A DNA stretch of 64,000 nt, taken from Paracoccaceae bacterium (GTDB taxonomy: Bacteria > Pseudomonadota > Alphaproteobacteria > Rhodobacterales > Rhodobacteraceae). Under the pieces are notes generated by a model. It was not told the DNA's origin. It saw only the letters and a program-made list of their open reading frames with translations, and made no database searches. The position numbers and the translations under genes are program-made. The stretch covers positions 103,106 through 167,105 of the forward strand of contig JANSYP010000008.1 of the NCBI GenBank assembly GCA_024742405.1, written 5' to 3'. Shown piece by piece: positions 8,862 to 17,786 of this stretch (the first letter of the stretch is position 1; each line of letters begins with the position of its first letter).

Positions 8862-9740
8862 ATGGCACTGGACGGGTTTTCTGATCAATCACTGTCGCGG
8901 CGCGCAATGCAGGCCGAATTGCTGGACGCCGAGACCGAACTGAAACTGGCCTATGCCTGGCGCGACGAGCGCGACGAGGCCGCCCTCCACCGCCTGATCA
9001 CCGCCTACATGCGGCTCGCCATATCGATGGCCGCGAAATTCAAGCGCTACGGCGCCCCGATGAACGACCTGATCCAGGAGGCCAGCCTGGGCCTCATGAA
9101 AGCCGCCGACAAGTTCGACCCCGACCGCGGCGTGCGCTTTTCGACCTATGCGGTCTGGTGGATCAAGGCGTCGATCCAGGACTATGTGATGCGCAACTGG
9201 TCGATGGTACGCACGGGCTCGACCTCCTCCCAGAAGTCGCTCTTCTTCAACATGCGCCGGGTTCAGGCGCGGCTGGAGCGCGAGGCGTCGGCCCAGGGCG
9301 ATAAGCTCGACAACCATCAGATGCGTCAGATGATCGCCACCGAAGTCGGTGTGCCGCTCCATGATGTGGAGATGATGGAAGGGCGCCTCGCGGGCTCGGA
9401 CTATTCGCTCAACGCGACCCAGTCGACCGAGGACGAGGGCCGCGAGTGGATCGACACGCTGGAGGATACGGGCGAGCAGGCGGCGGAGCACGTGGAGCAC
9501 GATCAGGATATCGGCACGCTGCGCGGCTGGCTGGTCACCGCGATGCAGGCGCTCAACGAACGTGAGCGGTTCATCGTCTGCGAGCGCAAGCTCAAGGACC
9601 AGCCCCGCACGCTGGAGAGCCTCGGCAACGAGCTTGGCCTCAGCAAGGAGCGGGTCCGTCAGTTGGAGGCCGCGGCCTTTGGAAAAATGCGCAAGAACCT
9701 TGAAGCCCAGTCCACCGAGGTGCATCAGTTCTTTGCATGA
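8862..9740 (+). CDS. rpoH: RNA polymerase sigma-32 type factor (RpoH, RpoHII-like)
   Basis: A 292-residue alternative sigma factor of the heat-shock group. Region 2 reads DLIQEASLGLMKAADKFDP followed by RFSTYAVWWIKASIQDYVMR, which contains the -10 recognition and melting residues. The C-terminal region 4 helix-turn-helix is SLGNELGLSKERVRQLE. The alphaproteobacterial RpoH box lies at about residues 115-140. Rhodobacter has two RpoH proteins. The ECF-type promoter just upstream and the ChaN-like gene overlapping the 3' end by 4 bp (ATGA) point to the RpoHII type, which drives defence against singlet oxygen and protein damage. The RpoHI/RpoHII choice is inference. Confidence 0.93.
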   Translation: MALDGFSDQSLSRRAMQAELLDAETELKLAYAWRDERDEAALHRLITAYMRLAISMAAKFKRYGAPMNDLIQEASLGLMKAADKFDPDRGVRFSTYAVWWIKASIQDYVMRNWSMVRTGSTSSQKSLFFNMRRVQARLEREASAQGDKLDNHQMRQMIATEVGVPLHDVEMMEGRLAGSDYSLNATQSTEDEGREWIDTLEDTGEQAAEHVEHDQDIGTLRGWLVTAMQALNERERFIVCERKLKDQPRTLESLGNELGLSKERVRQLEAAAFGKMRKNLEAQSTEVHQFFA

Positions 9741-10603
9741 CACATAGCTTTTTTCGTACCCAAGGTCGGGCCGTCGCGTTAGTGGCGGCCCTTTTTGTCG
9801 CGCCGCTCTCGGTCTGGACCGGCACCGCTGGTGCCGAGGAAATCGGCGCGGACGCGCTGGACGCGCTGCCGCCGGCGGATATCGTGCTGTTGGGCGAGGT
9901 CCATGACAACGCCATCCATCACCGCAACCAGGCCCGCGCGCTGGAGGCGCTGGCGCCGCCGGCGGTGGTGTTCGAGATGCTGAGCCCCGAGCAGGCGGAG
10001 TTCGTCAACGGCATGCATGCGCGCGGGCCGTCGCTGGGCGATGCGCTGGGCTGGGACGATAGCGGCTGGCCCGATTTCGCGCTCTACCTGCCGGTCTTCG
10101 AAGCGCTGGGCGAGGCCAAGGTCTATGGCATGGCGGTGCCGCGCAGCGAGGCCAATGAGGCGTTCGGGCGCCCTCCGGCGGAGGTCTTTGGCGAGGGGGC
10201 GGGGCGCTATGGGCTCGACCAGCCCCTGGACGAGACCCAGCAGGCTGCGCGCGAGGCCCATCAGCTGGCCGTTCATTGCGACGCGCTGCCCGAGGACATG
10301 CTGGGGGGCATGGTCGCGGCCCAGCGGCTGCGCGATGCGGAATTCGCCCGCACGACGCTGAACGCGCTGGAAGAGACCGGCGGGCCGGTGGCGGTGATCA
10401 CCGGGACGGGCCATGTGCGCCGCGACTGGGGCATGCCCGTGCCATTGGCGGCCGCGGCGCCGGATGTGTCCGTTCTGGCGGTGGGGCAACTGGAGCAGAC
10501 CGCGCCCGACGATCCCCCCGACGATCCTCCCTATGATCTGTGGCTGGTCACGGAGCCTGCGGAGCGCGAGGACCCGTGCCTGGCCTTCCGCGAGCCTGGT
10601 TGA
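9737..10603 (+). CDS. ChaN family (haem-binding/iron-regulated) exported protein
   Basis: The 288-residue protein begins with an export signal (about residues 1-33, cut near AGA-EE). The ChaN/DUF399 core follows, with LLGEVHDNAIHHRNQ (about residues 51-65) supplying the conserved Glu and His residues, and a later TGTGHVRRDWG motif. Campylobacter ChaN binds cofacial haem at the cell surface; the role in proteobacteria is unclear. No lipobox is evident here. The start overlaps the rpoH stop (ATGA), so it is very likely co-transcribed with rpoH and part of an oxidative stress response. Confidence 0.85.
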   Translation: MTHSFFRTQGRAVALVAALFVAPLSVWTGTAGAEEIGADALDALPPADIVLLGEVHDNAIHHRNQARALEALAPPAVVFEMLSPEQAEFVNGMHARGPSLGDALGWDDSGWPDFALYLPVFEALGEAKVYGMAVPRSEANEAFGRPPAEVFGEGAGRYGLDQPLDETQQAAREAHQLAVHCDALPEDMLGGMVAAQRLRDAEFARTTLNALEETGGPVAVITGTGHVRRDWGMPVPLAAAAPDVSVLAVGQLEQTAPDDPPDDPPYDLWLVTEPAEREDPCLAFREPG

Positions 10604-10650
10604 GTTTGGGCGGGCGCGGGCCTAAGGCTTGAGGCCAAAGGAGACGCGCG

Positions 10651-11871
10651 ATGCTGGCGGGCAAGCGGATACTTCTGATCATCGGCGGCGGGATCGCGGC
10701 CTACAAATCGCTGGAGCTGATCCGGCTCTACCAGAAGGCCGGGGCCTCGGTCGTGCCGGTGCTGACCCGGGCGGCGGAGCAGTTCGTCACGCCGCTCAGT
10801 GCCTCGGCGCTGGCCGGCGAGAAGGTCTACCGCGATCTCTTCGATCTGACCGACGAGGCCGAGATGGGCCATATCGAGCTCAGCCGGGCCGCCGATCTGG
10901 TGGTCGTGGCGCCTGCGACAGCGGATCTGATGGCCAAGATGGCGGGCGGTCTGGCCAATGATCTGGCCTCCACCCTGCTGATGGCCACCGACAAGCGGGT
11001 GCTGATCGCACCGGCGATGAATGTGCGGATGTGGGACCATGCGGCGACGCGCCGGAATCTCGCGACGCTCTTGTCCGATGGCGTGCTGACGGTCGGGCCC
11101 GACGAGGGCGACATGGCCTGCGGCGAGTTCGGGTTCGGCCGGATGGCCGAGCCGCCCGCGATTGTCGCCGCGACAGAGGCCGCGTTCGGTGGAGAGGCGC
11201 TTTCCGGGCCGCTTTCTGGGCGCCACGTGCTGGTGACCTCCGGGCCCACCCATGAGCCGATCGACCCGGTGCGCTATATTGCCAACCGCTCCTCGGGGGC
11301 GCAGGGCAGTGCCATCGGTGGCGCGCTGGCGCGACTCGGCGCCCGTGTGAGCTTTGTCACCGGGCCGACCGCGATCGCGCCCCCGCACGGGGTCGAGGTG
11401 ATCGCGGTGGAGACGGCCGCCGAGATGTTGGCGGCAGTCGAGGGCGCCCTGCCGGCCGATGCCGCCGTGTTTGCCGCCGCCGTGGCGGACTGGCGGGTCC
11501 TGCGCGAGAGCACGTCCAAGGTGAAGAAGGCGCCGGGCGAGGGGCCACCGCCGCTCGAGCTGGCGGAGAATCCCGACATTCTGGCCAGTGTCGCGCGGCG
11601 CAACGAGACCCGTCCGACCCTCGTGGTGGGCTTTGCTGCGGAGACCGACGATGTGATCGCCAACGCCACGGCGAAGCGCGCGCGCAAGGGCTGTGACTGG
11701 ATCCTGGCCAATGATGTTTCGCCCGGCACGGGCATCATGGGCGGCAGCGAAAACGCCGTGACCCTGATCACCGAAGCGGGTGCGGAGAGCTGGCCGCGGA
11801 TGGGCAAGGTGGCGGTGGCCGAACGGCTGGCGGCGCGCATCGCTGCGGCGCTGGGAGAGGTCGCGGCATGA
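10651..11871 (+). CDS. coaBC: Phosphopantothenoylcysteine decarboxylase / phosphopantothenate-cysteine ligase
   Basis: This bifunctional coenzyme A biosynthesis enzyme makes phosphopantothenoylcysteine with CTP and then decarboxylates it. The N-terminal FMN-dependent CoaC half (about 1-185) has the catalytic His in HIELSRAADLVVVAPATA, the PAMN motif and the Cys in GDMACGEFGFGRM. The C-terminal CoaB half begins at VTSGPTHEPIDPVRYI and contains the family lysine-rich motif KVKKAPGE. The 406-residue length is normal. It has an AAAGGAG ribosome site and overlaps dut by 4 bp. Confidence 0.96.
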   Translation: MLAGKRILLIIGGGIAAYKSLELIRLYQKAGASVVPVLTRAAEQFVTPLSASALAGEKVYRDLFDLTDEAEMGHIELSRAADLVVVAPATADLMAKMAGGLANDLASTLLMATDKRVLIAPAMNVRMWDHAATRRNLATLLSDGVLTVGPDEGDMACGEFGFGRMAEPPAIVAATEAAFGGEALSGPLSGRHVLVTSGPTHEPIDPVRYIANRSSGAQGSAIGGALARLGARVSFVTGPTAIAPPHGVEVIAVETAAEMLAAVEGALPADAAVFAAAVADWRVLRESTSKVKKAPGEGPPPLELAENPDILASVARRNETRPTLVVGFAAETDDVIANATAKRARKGCDWILANDVSPGTGIMGGSENAVTLITEAGAESWPRMGKVAVAERLAARIAAALGEVAA

Positions 11872-12380
11872 GTGCGCCGCTGGTCACGCTGGCCTGGACC
11901 GAGGAGGCCGACCGGAACCTGCCGCTGCCCGCCTATGCGAGCGACGGCGCCGCGGGGGCGGATCTGTGCGCCAATTTCGCGCCCGCCGACCGCGCCGCGG
12001 GGCTGCGCCTGCCGCCCGGGGGGCGCGCGCTGGTGCCCACGGGGCTCAGGCTCGCGATCCCTGCGGGGTTCGAGGTACAGATCCGCCCGCGGTCGGGCCT
12101 GGCGCTGCGGCAGGGTCTGACGCTGCCCAACAGCCCCGGTACCATCGACAGCGACTATCGCGGGGCCTTGGCGGTGATCCTGCTGAACGCCGGCGATCAG
12201 ATCATCGACATCGCCCACGGGGACCGGATCGCGCAGATGATCGTGGCGCCGGTCGTGCAGGCGCGCTTTGCCCTGGCCGAACGCCTGGACGAGACCACGC
12301 GCGGGGCGGGCGGGTTCGGCTCCACCGGCGTCGGTCTGGTTGGCGGATCGGGCGGGGTCGGGTCGGGCGGGGGCGCCTGA
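11868..12380 (+). CDS. dut: Deoxyuridine 5'-triphosphate nucleotidohydrolase (dUTPase)
   Basis: Trimeric dUTPase converts dUTP to dUMP, keeping uracil out of DNA and feeding dTMP synthesis. The motifs are present in order: AYASDGAAGADL (motif 1), RSGLALRQG (motif 2), GTIDSDYRG (motif 3, catalytic Asp), GDRIAQMIVAP (motif 4) and RGAGGFGSTG (motif 5, the arm that closes the active site). After motif 5 there is an extra 16-residue tail of almost only Gly, Ser, Val and Ala. Start and stop overlap coaBC (ATGA) and the ThiF/MoeB gene (TGATG), so the three are coupled. Confidence 0.95.
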   Translation: MSAPLVTLAWTEEADRNLPLPAYASDGAAGADLCANFAPADRAAGLRLPPGGRALVPTGLRLAIPAGFEVQIRPRSGLALRQGLTLPNSPGTIDSDYRGALAVILLNAGDQIIDIAHGDRIAQMIVAPVVQARFALAERLDETTRGAGGFGSTGVGLVGGSGGVGSGGGA

Positions 12381-13462
12381 TGATCCTGTTTCTGATCCTT
12401 GCCGCCGGGCTCTGGGTGCTGGGGTGGCGTTTCAAGACGCCGGTGCAGGCGCGGCTGATCACCATCGGGCTGCTCTATGTGGTGTTCCTGGCCGCGCTCG
12501 TCGTGCTGCCCGAGGGCATGGGCCTGCGCCAGACGCTGGGCGGGTCGGCCAAGGACTGGCTGGCCATCGGCGTGATCGGCGGGCTGGTCTTTGGCTACAC
12601 GCTGGTTCTGAAGCAGATCCGCAAGCGCGTGCGGCCGGAAAACACGAGCTCGGGCGATCCGCTGCCGAGCATCGACGGGCCCTTTACCGCCGCGGAGCTC
12701 GACCGCTATGCGCGCCATATCGTGCTGCGCGAGGTCGGCGGGGCGGGGCAGCGGGGGCTCAAGACCGCCAAGGTTCTGGTGGTGGGCGCCGGCGGGCTGG
12801 GCGCCCCGGCGCTGCAGTACCTTGCCGCTGCCGGTGCGGGCACCATCGGCGTGATCGACGACGATACGGTCGACAATTCCAACCTGCAGCGGCAGGTGAT
12901 CCACCGCGACGACACGATCGGCATGCCCAAGGTCTTTTCGGCCGAAAAAGCGATGAAGGCGCTGAACCCTTACGTCACCGTGCGCCCCTATCACCGGCGG
13001 CTGGACGAGGAGATCGCCCGGGACCTGGTGGCGGAGTATGATCTGGTGCTCGACGGGTCGGACAATTTCGACACGCGCTACCTGACGAACCGCGCCTGCG
13101 TGGCGGCGGGGGTGCCGCTGATTTCCGGCGCGATCTCGCAATGGGAGGGGCAGCTGAGCCTCTTTGACCCCGCGCACGGCACGCCCTGCTATGAGTGCAT
13201 CTTCCCCCAGGCGCCGGCTGAGGGGCTCGCGCCCTCCTGCGCCGAGGCGGGCGTGATCGGACCGCTGCCCGGCGTGGTCGGCGCGATGATGGCGGTGGAG
13301 GCCGTCAAACAGATCACCGGCGCGGGCGAGACCCTGGCGGGGTCGATGCTGATCTATGACGGACTCTATGGCGAGACCCGCCGGATCGCGCTGGCGCGGC
13401 GCGAGGACTGCCCGGTCTGCGCCGGTCTCGACCAGCCTGCGCCGCTGCAGCGCTCGGTCTGA
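12380..13462 (+). CDS. ThiF/MoeB/HesA family sulfur-carrier adenylyltransferase with N-terminal membrane helices
   Basis: The E1-like domain (residues about 95-350) adenylates the C-terminal glycine of a small sulfur-carrier protein (MoaD or ThiS type). It shows the ATP-binding GAGGLGAPALQYLAAAG, the conserved VIDDDTVDNSNLQRQV and the zinc-binding pairs CYEC and CPVC. Unlike the soluble family members, the first about 85 residues form two or three hydrophobic helices followed by the basic stretch KQIRKRVRPE, so the enzyme is probably membrane-anchored with the catalytic domain inside. It starts 1 bp into the dut stop (TGATG). Which carrier it serves (molybdopterin, thiamine or other) cannot be told; 360 residues. 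Confidence 0.88.
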   Translation: MILFLILAAGLWVLGWRFKTPVQARLITIGLLYVVFLAALVVLPEGMGLRQTLGGSAKDWLAIGVIGGLVFGYTLVLKQIRKRVRPENTSSGDPLPSIDGPFTAAELDRYARHIVLREVGGAGQRGLKTAKVLVVGAGGLGAPALQYLAAAGAGTIGVIDDDTVDNSNLQRQVIHRDDTIGMPKVFSAEKAMKALNPYVTVRPYHRRLDEEIARDLVAEYDLVLDGSDNFDTRYLTNRACVAAGVPLISGAISQWEGQLSLFDPAHGTPCYECIFPQAPAEGLAPSCAEAGVIGPLPGVVGAMMAVEAVKQITGAGETLAGSMLIYDGLYGETRRIALARREDCPVCAGLDQPAPLQRSV

Positions 13463-13581
13463 GGGCGCTGCGGGCTCGGGCATATGTGATCGCCGGGGTG
13501 GCCGCGGAAGGCTGGCAACCGGCGGGCAGACGGCCTAGGTGACAGGGAGCCGCCGACGGCAGCCGCACACAGGAGCCCGCG

Positions 13582-15609
13582 ATGACCAACCCGCTTCTTG
13601 CCGATTGGGAGACCCCGTTCGAGCTGCCGCCCTTCGACCGGATCGAGGACAGCGATTTCGAGCCCGCGTTCGAGGCTGCACTGACCGAGGCGCGCGCCGC
13701 CATCGAAACGATCGCCGGGCAGGCCGAGGCGCCCACATTCGCCAACACGATCGAGGCGCTGGAGCGGGCGGGCGAGCCGCTGTCGAAGGTCCTGTCGGTC
13801 TTCTACTCCGTGGCAGGGGCAGATTCGAACCCTGAGCGAGAGCGGCTGATGCGGGTCTTTTCGCCCCAGCTCGCCGCCTATTCGTCGGAGCTTTACATGA
13901 ACGCGGATCTCTTTGCGCGCATCGACGCCCTGTGGGCCGCGCGCGAGGATCTGGGGCTGAGCCCGGAACAGGCGCGGCTGCTGTACCTCACGCGCCGCGG
14001 CTTCGTCCGGGCGGGTGCGCAGCTTGCCGGCGCGGACCGCGACCGGCTGTCGGCGATCCGCGAACGGCTCGCGGTGCTGGGCACGCAATTCACCCAGAAC
14101 CTGCTGGCCGACGAGCGCGACTGGTTCATGGAACTGGGCGAGAGCGACCTGGAGGGGCTGCCGGGCTTCGTCGTGGACGGTGCCCGAGCGGCCGCCGAAG
14201 AACGCGGGATGGAGGGTCATGTCGTGACGCTCTCGCGTTCTCTGATCACGCCGTTCCTGCAATTCTGCCCGAACCGGGCACTGCGCGAAAAAGCCTATGC
14301 CGCCTGGACCGCGCGCGGGGCCAACGGGGGCGAGACCGACAACCGCGAGATCGCGGGCGAGATCCTGGGCTTGCGCGAGGAGCGGGCGCGGCTTCTGGGC
14401 TATGACAGTTTCGCGGCCTACAAGCTGGAAACCGAGATGGCCAAGACGCCGGAGGCCGTGCGCGACCTGCTCATGGCCGTGTGGGCGCCGGCGCGGGCCA
14501 AGGCCGAGGCCGATGCTGCGGCGCTGACCGAGCGGCTCCACGCCGACGGGATCAATGGCGACCTGCGGCCCTGGGACTGGCGCTATTACGCGGAGGCGCG
14601 GCGGAAGGAAGAGCACGACCTCGATGAGAGTGCGCTGAAGCCCTATCTGCAGCTCGACCGGCTGATCGAGGCGGCGTTCGCCTGCGCCAACCGCCTCTTC
14701 GGGCTGGAATTCAAGCCGGTGGACGTGCCGCTCTACCACCCGGACGTCCGCGCCTGGGACGTGATGCGGAACGGCGAGCATATGGCGCTTTTCGTGGGCG
14801 ACTATTTCGCGCGGGGCTCCAAGCGTTCCGGCGCTTGGTGCTCGGCCATGCGCAGCCAGCAGAAGCTCGCGGGGGAGATCCGCCCCATCGTGATCAATGT
14901 GTGCAATTTCGCCAAGCCGCCCGAGGGGCAGCCGGCGCTGCTGAGCTATGACGATGCGCGGACGCTCTTTCACGAGTTCGGCCATGCGCTACACCAGATG
15001 CTGTCGGATGTGACCTATGAAAGTCTATCGGGCACATCCGTGGCGCGCGATTTCGTGGAACTGCCGAGCCAGCTCTACGAGCACTGGCTGGAAGTGCCAG
15101 AGGTGCTGGCCGAGTTCGCCACCCATGCCGAGACCGGCGAGGCGATGCCACAGGCGATGCTCGACCGGCTGCTGGCGGCGCAGAATTTCGACATGGGGTT
15201 TTCCACGGTGGAATATGTGGCCTCGGCGCTCGTGGACCTGGGCTTTCATGAGGGCACGGCGCCCGCCGATCCGATGGCACGGCAGGCGGAGATCCTGGCC
15301 GAGATCGGCATGCCCGAGGCGATCGGGATGCGCCACGCGACGCCCCATTTCGCCCATGTCTTCGCAGGCGACGGCTATTCCAGCGGCTATTACAGCTACA
15401 TGTGGTCCGAGGTCATGGATGCCGACGCGTTCGAGGCCTTCCGCGAGGCGGGCAGTGCATTCGATGAAACCGTTGCGCGGGTGCTCGAGGCCGAGATCCT
15501 GTCCATCGGCGGCACGCAGGAGGCCGAGGCCGCCTACACCGCCTTCCGCGGCCGGATGCCGGGGGTCGAGGCGCTGCTGAAGGGCCGCGGTCTCGACAGC
15601 GCGGCCTGA
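13582..15609 (+). CDS. M3 family zinc metallopeptidase (oligopeptidase A / dipeptidyl carboxypeptidase type)
   Basis: The 675-residue cytosolic enzyme has the thermolysin-type motif HEFGH (residues 464-468) in TLFHEFGHALHQML. The downstream zinc-ligand Glu lies in the FVELPSQLYEHW segment and the substrate-binding tyrosines in GDGYSSGYYSYMW. This is the pattern of M3A enzymes such as PrlC and Dcp, which cut short peptides released by ATP-dependent proteases or imported from outside. No signal peptide is present, so cytoplasmic. The start has AGGAG upstream. Dcp and PrlC cannot be separated by eye. Confidence 0.93.
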   Translation: MTNPLLADWETPFELPPFDRIEDSDFEPAFEAALTEARAAIETIAGQAEAPTFANTIEALERAGEPLSKVLSVFYSVAGADSNPERERLMRVFSPQLAAYSSELYMNADLFARIDALWAAREDLGLSPEQARLLYLTRRGFVRAGAQLAGADRDRLSAIRERLAVLGTQFTQNLLADERDWFMELGESDLEGLPGFVVDGARAAAEERGMEGHVVTLSRSLITPFLQFCPNRALREKAYAAWTARGANGGETDNREIAGEILGLREERARLLGYDSFAAYKLETEMAKTPEAVRDLLMAVWAPARAKAEADAAALTERLHADGINGDLRPWDWRYYAEARRKEEHDLDESALKPYLQLDRLIEAAFACANRLFGLEFKPVDVPLYHPDVRAWDVMRNGEHMALFVGDYFARGSKRSGAWCSAMRSQQKLAGEIRPIVINVCNFAKPPEGQPALLSYDDARTLFHEFGHALHQMLSDVTYESLSGTSVARDFVELPSQLYEHWLEVPEVLAEFATHAETGEAMPQAMLDRLLAAQNFDMGFSTVEYVASALVDLGFHEGTAPADPMARQAEILAEIGMPEAIGMRHATPHFAHVFAGDGYSSGYYSYMWSEVMDADAFEAFREAGSAFDETVARVLEAEILSIGGTQEAEAAYTAFRGRMPGVEALLKGRGLDSAA

Positions 15610-15623
15610 GAGGGAGCGAGGCG

Positions 15624-16094
15624 ATGTTGCGTTGGATGATACGTATAGGCACTCACGGGGTGGCACTGGCGGTGGGCTTCGCGCTCGGCGTCTATTTCCT
15701 GCCGGTGCTGACCGCGCCGCCCTCGCCCGATGCGGCGATGCTGGAGCAGTCTGCCGCGGATGCGGTTTATACGGCCGAGCTGACCCGCGATCTGCCGGGC
15801 AGCGATTTCCTGCATTGGGGCGAGGGCACGATCAGCCTGACGCCGGAGCGTATCGTCCATGAGGGGCAGCTGTCGCCGGGGCCCGACTACAAGCTCTATC
15901 TCGTGCCGGAATTCGTGGATCACGAGGACGCGTTCCTCCCGATCAAGGGCGAGGCGCTGCAGCTGGGCGATATCGACACGTTCGAGGGCTTCGTGCTCGA
16001 CTTGCCCGCCGGCGTCGATCTGAACGCCTACACAACGGTGCTGGTCTGGTGCGAGGCGTTCTCCGAGTTCATCACGGCGGCCGAGTATCGGTGA
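15624..16094 (+). CDS. DM13 domain protein, membrane-anchored or exported
   Basis: A 156-residue protein with one N-terminal hydrophobic segment (about residues 10-32) followed by a DM13 domain. The family marks are GSDFLHWGEG, GPDYKLYL and the closing VLVWCEAFSEFITAAEY with its single conserved Cys. DM13 domains are thought to have a redox or electron-carrier role, but this is not proven in bacteria. It starts 14 bp after the M3 peptidase gene and is probably in the same transcript. The domain should face the periplasm. Confidence 0.85.
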   Translation: MLRWMIRIGTHGVALAVGFALGVYFLPVLTAPPSPDAAMLEQSAADAVYTAELTRDLPGSDFLHWGEGTISLTPERIVHEGQLSPGPDYKLYLVPEFVDHEDAFLPIKGEALQLGDIDTFEGFVLDLPAGVDLNAYTTVLVWCEAFSEFITAAEYR

Positions 16095-16099
16095 GAGCC

Positions 16100-16117
16100 G
16101 TGCGGGAGGCCCCGCAC
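16100..16117. terminator. Stem-loop between the convergent DM13 and outer-membrane genes
   Basis: Perfect 7-bp arms GTGCGGG and CCCGCAC flank the loop AGGC, and an outer GAGCC/GGCTC pair extends it. It lies between two convergent stop codons, so it may stop transcription from both sides. No clear T-run follows. Confidence 0.4.
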
Positions 16118-16128
16118 TGAGCACGGGC

Positions 16129-16839
16129 TCAGAACCATAGGTTGACGCCCGCCCGGACCACGCTGGTGCGGGAGTCGATCGCGACCGAGGCCGGCCCAAG
16201 GCCCGGGATCAGGGGCGTCAGTCCGATCGTATCGTTGCCATAGTCCCGGTAGTCATACTCGAGGAAGACCCCGAGCCGTTCATTGACGCTGTATTCGCCC
16301 CCGACCCCCAGGGTCCAGCCCGTCCGCAGCTCATTGGCCGAATAGGCGGGGCCTGTGATGATGGTGCTCGCCTCGTAGCTGTCATTCTGCCAGGCGAGCC
16401 CCGCGCGCACATAGCCCAGGATCCGGTCGACCCGGTAGCCCGCGCGGGCGATGACGGCGCCGGTGCCGCTGATGCGGCTGCTGTAGAACACGCCGCGTTC
16501 CAGCCGGCTGGGATGGCTGCCCGAGGCGTCCGCCCAGGAATAGTCGGCGCCGACGCCCAGCACGAAGCCGTCCCGTTCGATGTCGCAGCCGGCCTGGATG
16601 CCGCCGATCCCGCTGGAGAGGCTGTGGCTGCCAAGCGACTGGCCGAAGAAATCGCCGCCGGGGGTTTTGACCGTCCAGTCGGCGGCCTCCCCCCAGAGAC
16701 CGCCGGCATGGACCCCGGCATGACATCCCGCATGGCGCCAGCCGGTGTCCTGCGCGAGGGCGGGTGCCGCAGTCAGGGCCGCCGTGGCGAGGCATGCAGC
16801 ACGAACGGCCGCTCGCATCTTGGTGTCTGATAAACCCAT
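16129..16839 (-). CDS. Outer-membrane beta-barrel protein (Omp25/OmpA-like barrel)
   Basis: The 236-residue protein begins with a signal peptide cut near ALA-QDTGW. An eight-strand barrel pattern of alternating polar and apolar residues follows, ending in the aromatic C-terminal Phe (GVNLWF) recognised by the BAM machine. Features such as GWTLGVGGEYSVNERLGVF and LEYDYRDYG are typical of the OMP_b-brl family found as Omp25/Omp31 in Alphaproteobacteria. It is probably a structural or small-porin protein; no ligand can be deduced. The start at 16839 has GAGAGG upstream. Confidence 0.87.
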   Translation of the reverse strand: MGLSDTKMRAAVRAACLATAALTAAPALAQDTGWRHAGCHAGVHAGGLWGEAADWTVKTPGGDFFGQSLGSHSLSSGIGGIQAGCDIERDGFVLGVGADYSWADASGSHPSRLERGVFYSSRISGTGAVIARAGYRVDRILGYVRAGLAWQNDSYEASTIITGPAYSANELRTGWTLGVGGEYSVNERLGVFLEYDYRDYGNDTIGLTPLIPGLGPASVAIDSRTSVVRAGVNLWF

Positions 16840-17159
16840 ATCCTTGCCTCTCCGGGTGCGGGTGTTGCCCCAACGATCAGAAGACCGGACCCCAAAGTCA
16901 ATCCGGTGGCCGGTGCGGTTTGCCGCTGCCGGTTGGGCGTGCCCGGTCTCTGCAAGGGAAAGACGTGTTGGGGGCGGGCGCGCCTTGCACTGCGCATCCG
17001 GATGTCACCGCAAGGCCCGGTCCGTCACGGGGCGGCGGCGCGCCCCGAAGCCGGCTACAGCAAGTCGTTTTCGATGCGTCGGACCGGTCCAAGGGTCAGG
17101 GGCCGGCGCTGAGACGGTGTCCCCCTGTCATTGGGCCGCGCCTTTTCATCGTGCACCAG
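16840..17159. other. 320-bp intergenic region without a supportable gene
   Basis: This holds the promoter side of the outer-membrane gene and the 3' side of the 122-residue secreted protein. Short open frames occur on both strands, but none shows a credible start, composition or family resemblance. Confidence 0.5.
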
Positions 17160-17528
17160 TCACAGAAGCCCGACGGGGCAGTCCCCCTGGATGAGATCGA
17201 GCTCCGTCTTTTCACGGGGCGTGCCAAGCGCCTCCCGCCTCATGATCGAAATCGCGTACTCTCCGGTGATCCGCTCCAACGCGATGTGGATCGCGAAAAA
17301 GCCTCTGCCCGAGTCGTTGAAATGCGTGTCCTCGGCGATGATCCAGCGATCGCTGACCTGCACGATGGAAAAGGGCCAAAACGGTTTCAGCGTCAGCGTG
17401 CGCTTTTCGAGATCCACCGTCATCAGCTCGCGGACGCTGTCGGAGCGTGTGCATACCAGCTTGACAGTCTCGGCAGCAGCGACCTGCGGCACAACGAAAC
17501 CCAAGATGAAAACGGCTATCCGAAGCAT
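17160..17528 (-). CDS. Small secreted protein of unknown function
   Basis: The 122-residue protein starts with a clear signal peptide (MLRIAVFILGFVVPQVAAAE, cut after AAA). The mature part (about 100 residues) contains two cysteines that could form one disulfide (in KLVCTRSD and QGDCPVGLL). It also has an alternation of short strands such as ELMTVDLEKRTLTLKPF. I do not recognise the family. Longer in-frame starts exist, but the signal peptide fixes the start at 17528. It stands alone beside the integrase remnant; low-GC or foreign composition is not obvious. Confidence 0.6.
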   Translation of the reverse strand: MLRIAVFILGFVVPQVAAAETVKLVCTRSDSVRELMTVDLEKRTLTLKPFWPFSIVQVSDRWIIAEDTHFNDSGRGFFAIHIALERITGEYAISIMRREALGTPREKTELDLIQGDCPVGLL

Positions 17529-17786
17529 TGAAACGCCTTTTACGCGAGGTTCGCATGAGCTTGCGCAGCAAAGCAATCCGCTCGATCCGGGGGATGGCAC
17601 TCCCCGCGTTCCCGCTGGCGCCCGGTCCGGCGGTCGCGAAACGTTGGGCGGACGGTCCTGTCCGATCCTGCACCGTTCCGATGAGTGACGCGAACGGACA
17701 TCTGGCACGGCAAGCAAGCGCCTGACCTGCGCAAGACCTGACTGAGCAGCGCGGAGAACTGCGGACCGACTAGTCCGCCGCTCCTG

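Noticed and set aside
13366-14985. Open frame of 539 codons on the minus strand
   Set aside because: Opposite the M3 peptidase gene; no recognisable domain.
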